The notes beneath the pieces were generated by a model. The model worked only from the letters and a program-made list of their open reading frames with translations, ran no database searches and was not told where the DNA came from. A DNA stretch of 58,844 bases, taken from NCBI GenBank assembly GCA_047972135.1, contig JBKEAJ010000043.1, positions 1 to 58,844 on the forward strand, given 5' to 3'. Origin of the DNA: JBKEAJ01 sp047972135 (GTDB taxonomy: Bacteria; Bacteroidota; Bacteroidia; Bacteroidales; Prolixibacteraceae). Each line of letters starts with the position of its first letter. Positions within the stretch are counted from its first letter, which is position 1. The position numbers and the translations under genes are program-made. Positions 15,800 through 24,505 of the stretch are shown piece by piece.

Positions 15800-16303
15800 A
15801 TGAGGCGTATAGGTCTCTTGTCGGATACTCACGGACATATACATGACGCTGTTAAAAGCTTCTTTAAAGATGTAGATGAAATATGGCACGCAGGAGATAT
15901 TGGCAATTTAGAGTCTCTGGAAGTGTTGAGGGCTATTAAGCCTTGCAGGCTTGTATATGGCAATATCGACGGACAGGAGATAAGGGTACAAAGCAAAGAA
16001 ATAGAACGCTTTATGTGTGAAGATGTTGATGTGTTTATGACTCATATCGGCGGTTATCCTCCAAAATATGACAGCAAGATAAAACAGCAGTTAATTGCCA
16101 AACCTCCAAAACTATTTATATCAGGGCATTCCCATATCCTTAAAGTTATATACGACGATAAGCTGGACTTGCTGCATATTAATCCCGGTGCGGCAGGATT
16201 TTATGGCTGGCACAAAATATGCACTTGTGTGAGATTTGCCATAGAAGGTAATAATATCAAAGACATGGAGATAAAGGAGTTCCCTAAAAGAATGACTAAT
16301 TAA
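15800..16303 (+). CDS. YfcE/MJ0936-type metallophosphoesterase
   Basis: 167 residues. All motifs of the calcineurin-like fold are present: LLSDTHGH (metal ligands D and H), HAGDIGN, YGNIDGQ (catalytic N/D), MTHIGGYPP and FISGHSH, with NPGAAG near the end. Family members hydrolyse phosphodiesters or phosphomonoesters with Mn2+ or Ni2+; the natural substrate is not predictable from sequence. It starts 2 bp after the DsrE-like gene, so the two form an operon. Confidence 0.88.
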   Translation: MRRIGLLSDTHGHIHDAVKSFFKDVDEIWHAGDIGNLESLEVLRAIKPCRLVYGNIDGQEIRVQSKEIERFMCEDVDVFMTHIGGYPPKYDSKIKQQLIAKPPKLFISGHSHILKVIYDDKLDLLHINPGAAGFYGWHKICTCVRFAIEGNNIKDMEIKEFPKRMTN

Positions 16304-16453
16304 TTGAAACTGAGGCTATATGTGCAATTATACAAAAGATTAAATATAAATTTTAATCAATGTTTTATAAGCTGTGTTATAAGAGGATATGTCAAGTTCT
16401 TAACATTGTTGAAAAATGCTTTGCTTCGCTCTGATTTGCAGCCCAATTTTTTG

Positions 16454-16461
16454 TACCTTTG
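16454..16461 (+). promoter_or_regulatory. Candidate -7 box for gyrA
   Basis: TACCTTTG matches TAnnTTTG, 78 bp before the gyrA ATG. The nearest TTTG upstream is 15 nt away, shorter than the usual 18-20. The 235-bp gap between the phosphoesterase and gyrA holds no credible gene; an open frame starting with TTG at 16304 looks random. Confidence 0.5.
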
Positions 16462-16538
16462 TACGGTTGTAGTCAGCCCTTTTTGGAATGGCTATTTACT
16501 TATAGTGAAAGAGTAAACAGGATTTTAAAAGAAAATAT

Positions 16539-19049
16539 ATGCAGTCTGAAGAAAGAATTGTAAAGGTGAACATTGAGGAGCAGATGAAAACTGCCTACAT
16601 CGACTATTCAATGTCGGTAATTGTGGCTAGAGCACTGCCCGACGTAAGAGATGGAATGAAACCTGTTCACCGTCGTGTGATGTTTGGAATGAATGAGTTG
16701 GGGAATAACTCCAATAAACCCTATAAGAAATCGGCTAGGATAGTAGGAGAGGTGCTTGGTAAGTACCATCCTCACGGGGATTCCTCCGTTTATATGACGA
16801 TGGTACGTATGGCTCAAAGCTGGTCGATGCGCTACATGCTTGTCGACGGACAGGGAAACTACGGCTCTATGGACGGCGACTCGCCTGCGGCAATGCGTTA
16901 TACGGAAGCTAGACTTACTCAAATAGCCGAAGAAACAATGCGAGACTTGGATAAGGATACTGTCGATTTTCAACCCAACTTTGATGAGTCTCTACAAGAG
17001 CCGGTGGTGCTGCCAACAAGAATACCAAACCTATTGGTGAATGGTGGCTCGGGTATTGCTGTCGGAATGGCTACAAATATACCGCCTCATAACCTGACGG
17101 ATACGATAGATGCAACCATTGCTTTTATTAACAACAGAGATATAGAACTATCGGAACTCATTGATATCATTAAAGCTCCCGATTTCCCGACAGGAGGCAT
17201 TATTTATGGTTATCAGGGCGTTAAAGATGCCTATGAAACAGGACGTGGAAGAATAGTGATAAGAGGTAGAGTGGAAATTGAAACCACAGACAACGGACGA
17301 GAGAAAATTATTATTACCGAAATACCTTTTCAGGTTAATAGGGCTGAGCTAATTGCACGTACTGCCGAACTGGTGTCTGAGAAAAGAATAGAAGGACTGT
17401 CTAATGTTAATGATGAGTCTGATAGACAAGGGGTTAGGGTAGTTTATGATGTAAAAAGAGAAGCAATGGCATCAGTCGTTGTTAATCAACTGTATAAATA
17501 CACAGCACTGCAAACGTCTTTTAGCGTAAACTCAATTGCTCTTGTAAATGGTCGTCCTAAGTTGTTGAACCTTAAAGAGCTGATAAAACATTTTGTTAAT
17601 CACAGACATGAAGTTGTTGTACGCCGTACACAGTACGAACTTAACGAAGCAGAGAAAAGAGCTCATATTCTTGAGGGACTTATTATTGCAAGCGATAATA
17701 TAGACGAAGTTATTGCGATAATTCGTTCGTCGAAGACTCCCGAAGAAGCGCGTAATAGATTGATGGAGCGATTTAATCTCTCAGATATTCAATCGAGAGC
17801 TATCGTTGAGATGCGCCTTCGTCAGCTTACTGGTCTTGAGCAAGAGAAACTAAGAGCAGAGTATGAGGAAATTAAGAAGCTGATAGAGCATCTGAAAGCT
17901 ATCCTCGCCAATGAGGATATGAGGATGGACATAATAAAAGGGGAGTTGGAAGAGGTTAAAGCTAAGTATGGCGACGAAAGACGAACCGAAATAATTCCAA
18001 CTGCCGAAGAATTTAATCCTGAAGATTTTTATGCCGATGAAGATATGGTTATTACTATTTCTCATCTTGGCTATATTAAACGTACGCCCCTGACGGAGTT
18101 TAGATCTCAAGGTCGTGGTGGAGTAGGATCAAAAGGTGGTGCAACCAGAGATGCCGATTTTATTGAGCATATATTTGTGGCTTCAATGCACAATACTTTA
18201 TTACTGTTCAGTGAAAAAGGACGTTGCTTTTGGCTGAAAGTCTACGAAATTCCCGAAGGTGCAAAGAATGCAAAGGGTAGGGCGATACAAAATCTTCTAC
18301 AGATAGAAGCCGATGATAAAATACTCGCTTTTATACCCGTACTCGGACTTAAAGATGAGGAGTATATAAATAATAATCATATTATTTTGGCAACAAAACG
18401 AGGTACAGTGAAAAAGACTTCTTTGGAAGCGTATTCCCGTCCACGACAAAATGGAGTGAATGCAATTACCATAAAAGAAGGTGACCAACTACTGGAAGCT
18501 CGTCTTACAAATGGAAAAAATGAGATAATGCTTGCTCTTAAGTCAGGAAAATGTGTTAGATTTAACGAGTCAAATGTTCGTTCGGTAGGAAGAACTGCAT
18601 CAGGAGTGAGAGGTATAACATTGGGAAGTGCTGACGATGAGGTGATTGGAATGGTCTGCGTCTCTGACCCAAGCGAGCAGGTGATGGTGGTAGCTAAAAA
18701 CGGCTACGGCAAACGTTCGGCAGTGGAGGAATACCGAATCACAAATCGTGGTGGGAAAGGTGTTAAGGCAATGAACGTTACAGAGAAAACGGGAGAACTG
18801 ATTGCAATTAAAACCGTTACTGATGAAAATGATCTGATGATTATTACGGTTAATGGTCTTACTATCAGATTGAGTGTTGCCGACCTACGAGTGTTAGGAA
18901 GAGCCACACAAGGAGTAAGATTGATAAACTTGCGGAATGGCGACTCAATAGCATCTGTAACTTGTGTTAGTAAAGGCGACGACGAGGATGAAGACATTAA
19001 TACCGTCGATGGAGAAAATGAGAGTCCTGATAATGAAGGAGATAATTAA
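16539..19049 (+). CDS. gyrA: DNA gyrase subunit A
   Basis: 836 residues. The breakage-reunion domain holds the catalytic Tyr121 (AAMRYTEARLT). The GyrA box QGRGGVGSKG opens the six-bladed C-terminal wrapping domain (GRAIQNLL, GGKGVKAMNV). The last ~25 residues are very acidic (DDEDEDINTVDGENESPDNE). With GyrB it introduces negative supercoils; gyrB is not in this window. In the quinolone-resistance region the sequence is HPHGDSSVYMTM: Ser82 (E. coli Ser83) is kept, but the position of E. coli Asp87 is Met86. A TPR gene follows 20 bp downstream and likely shares the transcript. Confidence 0.97.
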   Translation: MQSEERIVKVNIEEQMKTAYIDYSMSVIVARALPDVRDGMKPVHRRVMFGMNELGNNSNKPYKKSARIVGEVLGKYHPHGDSSVYMTMVRMAQSWSMRYMLVDGQGNYGSMDGDSPAAMRYTEARLTQIAEETMRDLDKDTVDFQPNFDESLQEPVVLPTRIPNLLVNGGSGIAVGMATNIPPHNLTDTIDATIAFINNRDIELSELIDIIKAPDFPTGGIIYGYQGVKDAYETGRGRIVIRGRVEIETTDNGREKIIITEIPFQVNRAELIARTAELVSEKRIEGLSNVNDESDRQGVRVVYDVKREAMASVVVNQLYKYTALQTSFSVNSIALVNGRPKLLNLKELIKHFVNHRHEVVVRRTQYELNEAEKRAHILEGLIIASDNIDEVIAIIRSSKTPEEARNRLMERFNLSDIQSRAIVEMRLRQLTGLEQEKLRAEYEEIKKLIEHLKAILANEDMRMDIIKGELEEVKAKYGDERRTEIIPTAEEFNPEDFYADEDMVITISHLGYIKRTPLTEFRSQGRGGVGSKGGATRDADFIEHIFVASMHNTLLLFSEKGRCFWLKVYEIPEGAKNAKGRAIQNLLQIEADDKILAFIPVLGLKDEEYINNNHIILATKRGTVKKTSLEAYSRPRQNGVNAITIKEGDQLLEARLTNGKNEIMLALKSGKCVRFNESNVRSVGRTASGVRGITLGSADDEVIGMVCVSDPSEQVMVVAKNGYGKRSAVEEYRITNRGGKGVKAMNVTEKTGELIAIKTVTDENDLMIITVNGLTIRLSVADLRVLGRATQGVRLINLRNGDSIASVTCVSKGDDEDEDINTVDGENESPDNEGDN

Positions 19050-19069
19050 TAACTGAAATAATTTGAGAT

Positions 19070-20224
19070 ATGAAAAAACTAGGGATTATAACTTTAATGC
19101 TTATCTTTTCTGTTTCTGCCTTTGCACAAAAAGGAAAGATAAACTTGGCAAAGAGTAAGCTAGACCAAGGAAAGGTGAAAGAAGCTTATGAAACACTGAA
19201 AGCTGCGTTAGATGCTAAGGACGAAAAAACAATGGCATGGCCAAACACTTGGATTACTGCCGGGCAGATATATTCAGCTCTCGGTAAGGATGATAACACT
19301 AAAAATGTGGTGTCAGACCCATTTGGAAATGCCGCAGAAAGCTTCTTGAAAGCCATGGAAGTTGATGAAAAGGGAAGAAGTCTTAATCAGCTGAAGCTGA
19401 CTCTTACTTTGTTTAAGAGTGATGTCTATAATGAAGCAGTAAAAAAATATGATGCTAAAGACTATAAGGGAGCATTCAAGCTTTTTCAAGAAATAGAGAA
19501 AATCGATAAGTCGCCTGCTCTTGCTGATGCCGAAGCTATAGATACTGCTTTGATTTACAATACAGGTGTAACCGGATTCTATGCGGAATTGTATGAGGAA
19601 TGTATACCTTACTTTAATGAAGCAGCAGAAAAAAACTACAACAAAAATGATTGCTATCAGTTTATAGGTGAGTCGTTTGCTGGGCTGGGCAAGGGGGATG
19701 AAGCCATCAAGTTCTTTAGTGATGCATTCAAGAAAGACCCTTCTAATATTGCTGTACTGAATGCTTTAACAAACGTTTACAATAGTCAAGGCAAGAGTGA
19801 AGAGGCTGTAAAATACCTAGACCTGGCTATTAAACAAGACCCAACGAATAAAACTTATTATCTTGTTATGGGCGTGCTGCAGGAAAAGTTGAAAGATACT
19901 GATGCTGCAATCAAATATTATCAAAAAGCAATAGAAGTTGATAAAGAGTATTATGAGGCTTATTATTCTTTTGGTGTTTTGCATTATAATAACGGCGTCG
20001 CTATCGATCAAGAAATTAGAGACCTCGATATTAACGACACCGAAACTTATAACCAGTTGAGAGTTAAGTCTGGGGAAGAATTTAAATCTGCAATTCCTTT
20101 ATTTGAAAAAGCTTATGAGTTGAAACCTGATGATAAGTCAAGTGTCGAGAACCTAAAGAGTATTTATTACAGAGTTGGTGATATGGATAAATACAAAGAA
20201 ATGGAAACTATCTTGGGTAAATAA
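19070..20224 (+). CDS. Secreted tetratricopeptide repeat protein
   Basis: 384 residues with a cleavable signal peptide (MKKLGIITLMLIFSVSAFAQ, cut after AFA-Q). The rest is a series of TPR units; the clearest run from ~190 to ~300 (CYQFIGESFAGLGKGDEAIKFF, NVYNSQGKSEEAVKYLDLAI, YLVMGVLQEKLKDTDAAIKY, EAYYSFGVLHYNNG), with another unit at the C-terminus. It is a periplasmic or outer-membrane-associated scaffold whose partner is unknown. It lies 20 bp after gyrA and is followed by a 24-bp-stem hairpin, so gyrA and this gene form one unit. Confidence 0.85.
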   Translation: MKKLGIITLMLIFSVSAFAQKGKINLAKSKLDQGKVKEAYETLKAALDAKDEKTMAWPNTWITAGQIYSALGKDDNTKNVVSDPFGNAAESFLKAMEVDEKGRSLNQLKLTLTLFKSDVYNEAVKKYDAKDYKGAFKLFQEIEKIDKSPALADAEAIDTALIYNTGVTGFYAELYEECIPYFNEAAEKNYNKNDCYQFIGESFAGLGKGDEAIKFFSDAFKKDPSNIAVLNALTNVYNSQGKSEEAVKYLDLAIKQDPTNKTYYLVMGVLQEKLKDTDAAIKYYQKAIEVDKEYYEAYYSFGVLHYNNGVAIDQEIRDLDINDTETYNQLRVKSGEEFKSAIPLFEKAYELKPDDKSSVENLKSIYYRVGDMDKYKEMETILGK

Positions 20225-20232
20225 TCCATTTA

Positions 20233-20292
20233 TTTGGTGGATTTAGAAAACGGATTTTAGCTCGCTAGAATCCGTTTTCTAAATCCACATGC
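20233..20292. terminator. Very strong hairpin between the TPR gene and purL
   Basis: A perfect 20-bp stem (left arm 20237-20256 starting GTGGATTTAG, right arm 20269-20288 ending CTAAATCCAC) is extended inward by four more pairs (one G-U) around a CTCG tetraloop. It sits 13 bp after the TPR stop codon between convergent genes. No T-run follows on either side, so it may act as an mRNA 3'-end stabiliser as well as a terminator. Confidence 0.75.
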
Positions 20293-20419
20293 CAGACTCA
20301 GTTCAAATATTCAGTTCTCAGCGAGTTTAGAACACCTCAGATTATATATACCAAATGCTGGGATTTTAAAGTATTATATAAGTCTATAAGCTCATTTGTT
20401 ATATAATTAATATTATGTT

Positions 20420-20514
20420 AAGTAGAGGCGTCCTAGCCCAACTTCCTCTTTGACTAAAGCGTTCAGGCTATAACTCTCCACTACCCGAAAGTAGTGTTCC
20501 GACTTCTCTACCTT
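20420..20514 (-). ncRNA. Candidate structured RNA, three-way junction, downstream of purL
   Basis: This ~95-nt stretch is richer in G+C than its AT-rich flanks and folds into three nested parts. An outer stem pairs AAGTAGAG (20420-20427) with CTCTACCTT (20506-20514). One hairpin pairs 20479-20485 with 20490-20496. A second arm pairs TAGCC (20434-20438) with GGCTA (20466-20470), with further inner pairs AAC/GTT and CTTT/AAAG. Read on the minus strand the first hairpin has a UUCG tetraloop with a 7-bp stem; on the plus strand the same loop is CGAA over a mismatch, so the minus strand is favoured. It could be an independent small RNA or the purL 3' UTR. I do not recognise the family. The remainder of 20289-20572 shows no gene. 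Confidence 0.35.
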
Positions 20515-20572
20515 TATGTGTTTCTTAAGAGCGACAAAAGATTAATATTGATTATGCGTTTTAATCATTGGT

Positions 20573-23500
20573 TTAAGTCTCTTGATTCTCGATAAGCCAA
20601 TCCCTAGCATTGGTAAATATCTGCATCCACGGTGTGACCTCGTCATTTTTTCTATCCAAAGGATAATGAGGACATTGCCAAGGAAGTATGCTTCGCTCAG
20701 GATGTGGCATCATGGCTAAGTGTCGTCCATCGTCCGACGATATACCCGCTACACTGAAATCAGAACCGTTTGGATTGCCCGGATATTTGTCAAAGCTGTA
20801 TTTCATAGCTATATTGTAATTGGCTCTGCCCATTGGTAATGAGAATTTTCCCTCGCCGTGCTGTATCCATATTCCTAAACGATTGCCCTGCATACCATTG
20901 AGTAATACTGAATTACTCTTAGAGATAGTTACATTGACAAAACCTGATTCAAATTTACCTGACTCATTATGAAGCATTTGTGTCCGTTTCTCATGTGTCG
21001 GATTGATTAAATTTAGCTCTATCATTAGCTGACAGCCGTTGCAAACACCCAAGCTCACAGTGTCTTTGCGTGCATAGAAATTTTCTAAAGCTTTTCGCGC
21101 TTTATCATTGTATTTGAATGCTCCTGCCCAGCCCTTTGCCGAACCTAGCACGTCGGAGTTTGAAAAACCTCCCACAAAAACAATCATATTTACATCTTCG
21201 AGCGTCTCTCTTCCGCTTATCAGGTCTGTCATGTGGACATCCTTAACATCCATGCCCGCAAGATACATGGCATAAGCCATTTCTCTATCACCATTCACTC
21301 CTTTTTCGCGAATAATAGCTACTTTAACTATTGACTCTGTTCTACGATTAAAATCTATACCCAAATCGACATTATTTCCTGAGAAATCTCCAAAATCATA
21401 GGTTAGTATATTTTTTTTATAGTTGTCAAATCGTTCCTTAGCTTTCTTCTCACCAGACTGAACTTTATCCATAAGGTATGATGTAAAAAACCAATTATCT
21501 CTATATTCAGCTACTGATAAATCTAACTTGTCTTTATAGTTTTTTATCATAGCTCTACATGACTTGTTTATACTGCCAATTTCATAGAACGATACAGCAT
21601 TCTTGCGCAGCTTTGTTTCTACTGTCTCTATGTCAGAGACTTGTATAACTACCCCACTCTTTTCGCTAAATAATATCTTACAAGTATCTCTCTCTCTGAT
21701 GCTTGTCAAGTCTATTTCAACTCCTAATTTAGAGCTTGGGAAACACATTTCCAATAGTGTGGTAATTAGTCCTCCACTGCTGACATCATGTCCGGCAAGG
21801 ATATCTCCATCTTCGATTAGTGTTTGCAAAGTATTGAATGTAGTCATGAAATATTCAGAATTTGTAATTTTTGGCAGCTTATCTCCTACTCTATTAATAA
21901 CTTGAGCAAAAGATGATCCACCTAGTTCAAAATCTGATTTGGTAAATTCTATGTATATTAGTTTGCTGTTTGCAATATCCTTTAAATTGGAAGTTATTGT
22001 TTGCTTTACATCAGTGACTTCTCCTGACGCGGTGATTATCACTGTTCCCGGAGCGTACACAACATCGTCTTTGTACTTCTGTGTCATCGACATGGAGTCT
22101 TTGCCTGTGGGAATATTAATTCCCAACTCGCATGCAAATTCACTCGCTCCTTCTACGGCACTATATAATCGTGCATTCTCGCCTGCATTCTTGGCAGGCC
22201 ACATCCAATTGGCACTCAAGGATACGCTCTGTAAACCGTTTTTCAAGGGCGCCCATACAATATTGGTAAGAGATTCTGCAATGGCTAGCTTTGAACCTTC
22301 TTTTGCATCTATGAGAGCTGCTATCGGAGCATGACCGAGTGATGTGGCAAAGCCTGCTCGCCCTCTATAGTCTAGGGCTATTACCCCCAAATTGTTGAGA
22401 GGTAATTGTAATTCTCCGCTACATTGTTGTGTGGCAATCTTTCCTGTAACTGCCCTATCAACTTTGTTGGTTAACCAATCTTTACAAGCTACGGATTCTA
22501 GCTTAAGTACTTGGTTAAGATACTGTTCTATTTTGCTATTGTCGTATTTTAATGCTGAAAACTTCTCGTTCGTAGTGCTGTCCGTCAAACGTAATTGCGG
22601 TGCGCTGCCGAACATGTGTTCCAGTTTCCAATTTATTGGTTTTTCTCCTGTGCTTTTTTTCTCAAAAACAAAGTTCATATCGCCTGTCACCTCACCTATC
22701 TCATAACAATGCGCTCGCTCGCGAGATGCAATGTTCTTGATTCTTTCAACATCCTTGCCGTCAACCACCATGCCCATCCTTTCCTGTGATTCGTTGCCGA
22801 TAATCTCTTTTAGAGATAATGTCGGGTCGCCAATAGGCAGATTGTCAATTGTAATAATGCCTCCGGTGTCTTCAACAAGCTCCGACAGACAGTTAAGATG
22901 TCCGCCTGCACCGTGGTCGTGTATCGATATTATAGGATTGTCATCACTTTCGCACAAAGCACGAATTGCATTAAATACTCTTTTTTGCATTTCCGGATTG
23001 GCTCGCTGAACAGCGTTAAGCTCTATTGCATTGTCGTATTCGCCTGTTGCTACCGATGATACGGCTCCTCCTCCCATACCAATACGATAGTTGTCGCCAC
23101 CCATCAGTAGTAACTTATTCCCTCTTTGGGGAATGGATTTCAGCGCATAATCTTTCCTGCCATAGCCTATGCCGCCTGCCAGCATTATAACTTTGTCATA
23201 ACCGTAGGTCTTGTCGTTCTCTACATGTTCAAAGGTAAAGACCGAACCACATATAAGGGGCTGTCCAAACTTGTTGCCGAAATCACTGGCCCCATCGCTG
23301 GCTTTTATCAGTATGTCTAGCGGCGATTGATATAACCACTTGCGTGATTGTGTTGACGTTTCGAAGCTTCTGCCCGATTCTGTACGAGCATAAGAAGTCA
23401 TGTATACAGCCGTTCCTGCAACAGGCCAACTGCCTTTGCCCCCCGCTATGCGATCTCGTATCTCCCCTCCGGTGCCTGTGGCAGCACCGTTAAATGGCTC

Positions 23501-24259
23501 TACGGTGGTCGGGAAATTATGAGTCTCAGCTTTAAGTGCCAATACTGTTTCAATATCTTTAATTCCAAAATAGCTTGGCTTATCTGCGTCTTGTGGACTA
23601 AGTTGCTCTACAACAGGTCCTTGTACAAAGGAGCAATTGTCTTTGTAGGCAGATATAATACTATTATGATTGCTTGTAGAGGTCTTCTTTATGAGTTGGA
23701 ATAAGGAAAGTTCCTTTTCTTTACCGTCGATGATAAACTTTCCGTTGAAGATTTTATGACGGCAATGCTCGGAGTTTACTTGTGAAAAACCGAAAACCTC
23801 ACTGTCCGTGAGTGGTCTGTTTAATTCTTTTGATACATTCTTGAGATATTCTATTTCTTCTTCGCTGAGTGCTAATCCTTCTGATATGTTATATTCTTCA
23901 ATGTCTTCAATGTCCTTTATTGGTTCGGGTTTTATGTCAATGTCAAAAATATTCTGATCTAATATTTCATACCTGCGTTGTAGCATTGAATCAAAACTAC
24001 ATGTCTTGCTTGCTTTAAAAAACTCTTCTATGCGATTAATGCCTTGAATACCCATGTTTTCAGATATCTCGACAGCATTGGTACTCCATGGAGTAATCAT
24101 TTCTTTGCGTGGTCCGATATAAGAACCCTCTAGGCTCTTAACTTTAACAAACTCTGCTTCACCGAAAAGCCATATTAACTTGTCAAGGGTGCTTGCCCCG
24201 AGGTCGCCGTCAGCTCCTACTACAATCACTTTGGATGCAGTTTCAAAGAAAAAAATCAT
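20573..24259 (-). CDS. purL: Phosphoribosylformylglycinamidine synthase
   Basis: 1228 residues, the large single-chain type with fused glutaminase. The N-terminus begins MIFFFETASKVIVVG. The synthetase domains contain VNSEHCRHKIFNG, ETHNFPTTVEPFNGAATGTG, GDNYRIGMGGGAVSS and SIHDHGAGGHLNCLSELVE. The glutaminase domain from ~960 contains VFVGGFSNSDVLGSAKGWAG and SLGVCNGCQLMIEL with the catalytic Cys, and ends near MMPHPERSILPWQ with its catalytic His and Glu. It converts FGAR, glutamine and ATP to FGAM in purine synthesis. No other pur gene is adjacent. A -7 box lies 24 bp upstream. Confidence 0.97.
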   Translation of the reverse strand: MIFFFETASKVIVVGADGDLGASTLDKLIWLFGEAEFVKVKSLEGSYIGPRKEMITPWSTNAVEISENMGIQGINRIEEFFKASKTCSFDSMLQRRYEILDQNIFDIDIKPEPIKDIEDIEEYNISEGLALSEEEIEYLKNVSKELNRPLTDSEVFGFSQVNSEHCRHKIFNGKFIIDGKEKELSLFQLIKKTSTSNHNSIISAYKDNCSFVQGPVVEQLSPQDADKPSYFGIKDIETVLALKAETHNFPTTVEPFNGAATGTGGEIRDRIAGGKGSWPVAGTAVYMTSYARTESGRSFETSTQSRKWLYQSPLDILIKASDGASDFGNKFGQPLICGSVFTFEHVENDKTYGYDKVIMLAGGIGYGRKDYALKSIPQRGNKLLLMGGDNYRIGMGGGAVSSVATGEYDNAIELNAVQRANPEMQKRVFNAIRALCESDDNPIISIHDHGAGGHLNCLSELVEDTGGIITIDNLPIGDPTLSLKEIIGNESQERMGMVVDGKDVERIKNIASRERAHCYEIGEVTGDMNFVFEKKSTGEKPINWKLEHMFGSAPQLRLTDSTTNEKFSALKYDNSKIEQYLNQVLKLESVACKDWLTNKVDRAVTGKIATQQCSGELQLPLNNLGVIALDYRGRAGFATSLGHAPIAALIDAKEGSKLAIAESLTNIVWAPLKNGLQSVSLSANWMWPAKNAGENARLYSAVEGASEFACELGINIPTGKDSMSMTQKYKDDVVYAPGTVIITASGEVTDVKQTITSNLKDIANSKLIYIEFTKSDFELGGSSFAQVINRVGDKLPKITNSEYFMTTFNTLQTLIEDGDILAGHDVSSGGLITTLLEMCFPSSKLGVEIDLTSIRERDTCKILFSEKSGVVIQVSDIETVETKLRKNAVSFYEIGSINKSCRAMIKNYKDKLDLSVAEYRDNWFFTSYLMDKVQSGEKKAKERFDNYKKNILTYDFGDFSGNNVDLGIDFNRRTESIVKVAIIREKGVNGDREMAYAMYLAGMDVKDVHMTDLISGRETLEDVNMIVFVGGFSNSDVLGSAKGWAGAFKYNDKARKALENFYARKDTVSLGVCNGCQLMIELNLINPTHEKRTQMLHNESGKFESGFVNVTISKSNSVLLNGMQGNRLGIWIQHGEGKFSLPMGRANYNIAMKYSFDKYPGNPNGSDFSVAGISSDDGRHLAMMPHPERSILPWQCPHYPLDRKNDEVTPWMQIFTNARDWLIENQET

Positions 24260-24282
24260 TACATTTCAATTTTTATGAACTG

Positions 24283-24290
24283 CAAATATA
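24283..24290 (-). promoter_or_regulatory. Candidate -7 box for purL
   Basis: TATATTTG on the minus strand fits TAnnTTTG and lies just upstream of the ATG at 24259, giving a short leader. No good -33 match. The rest of the gap up to 24505 holds two copies of TAATGCGCTGACA about 40 bp apart and no gene. Confidence 0.45.
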
Positions 24291-24505
24291 CGACTTTAAA
24301 CCGTAGATGTTTTATTAAGTTTTTCTGATATGTGTAATGCGCTGACACTAGGCTGCTTGATAGTCCATACTTCATAATGCGCTGACAAATAAGTGGTTAA
24401 TTAACTTAGACTTTATTCGATAGATTTAGTCATTTGAGTAAAGCCTCTGTATAAAACCTTAGTAATCCTAATGTTTTTAGCCGCTCTGAGTTTGTGAGTC
24501 TAATT

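Noticed and set aside
16304..16516. 70-codon frame between the phosphoesterase and gyrA
   Set aside because: TTG start, no family likeness, and it spans the gyrA -7 box.
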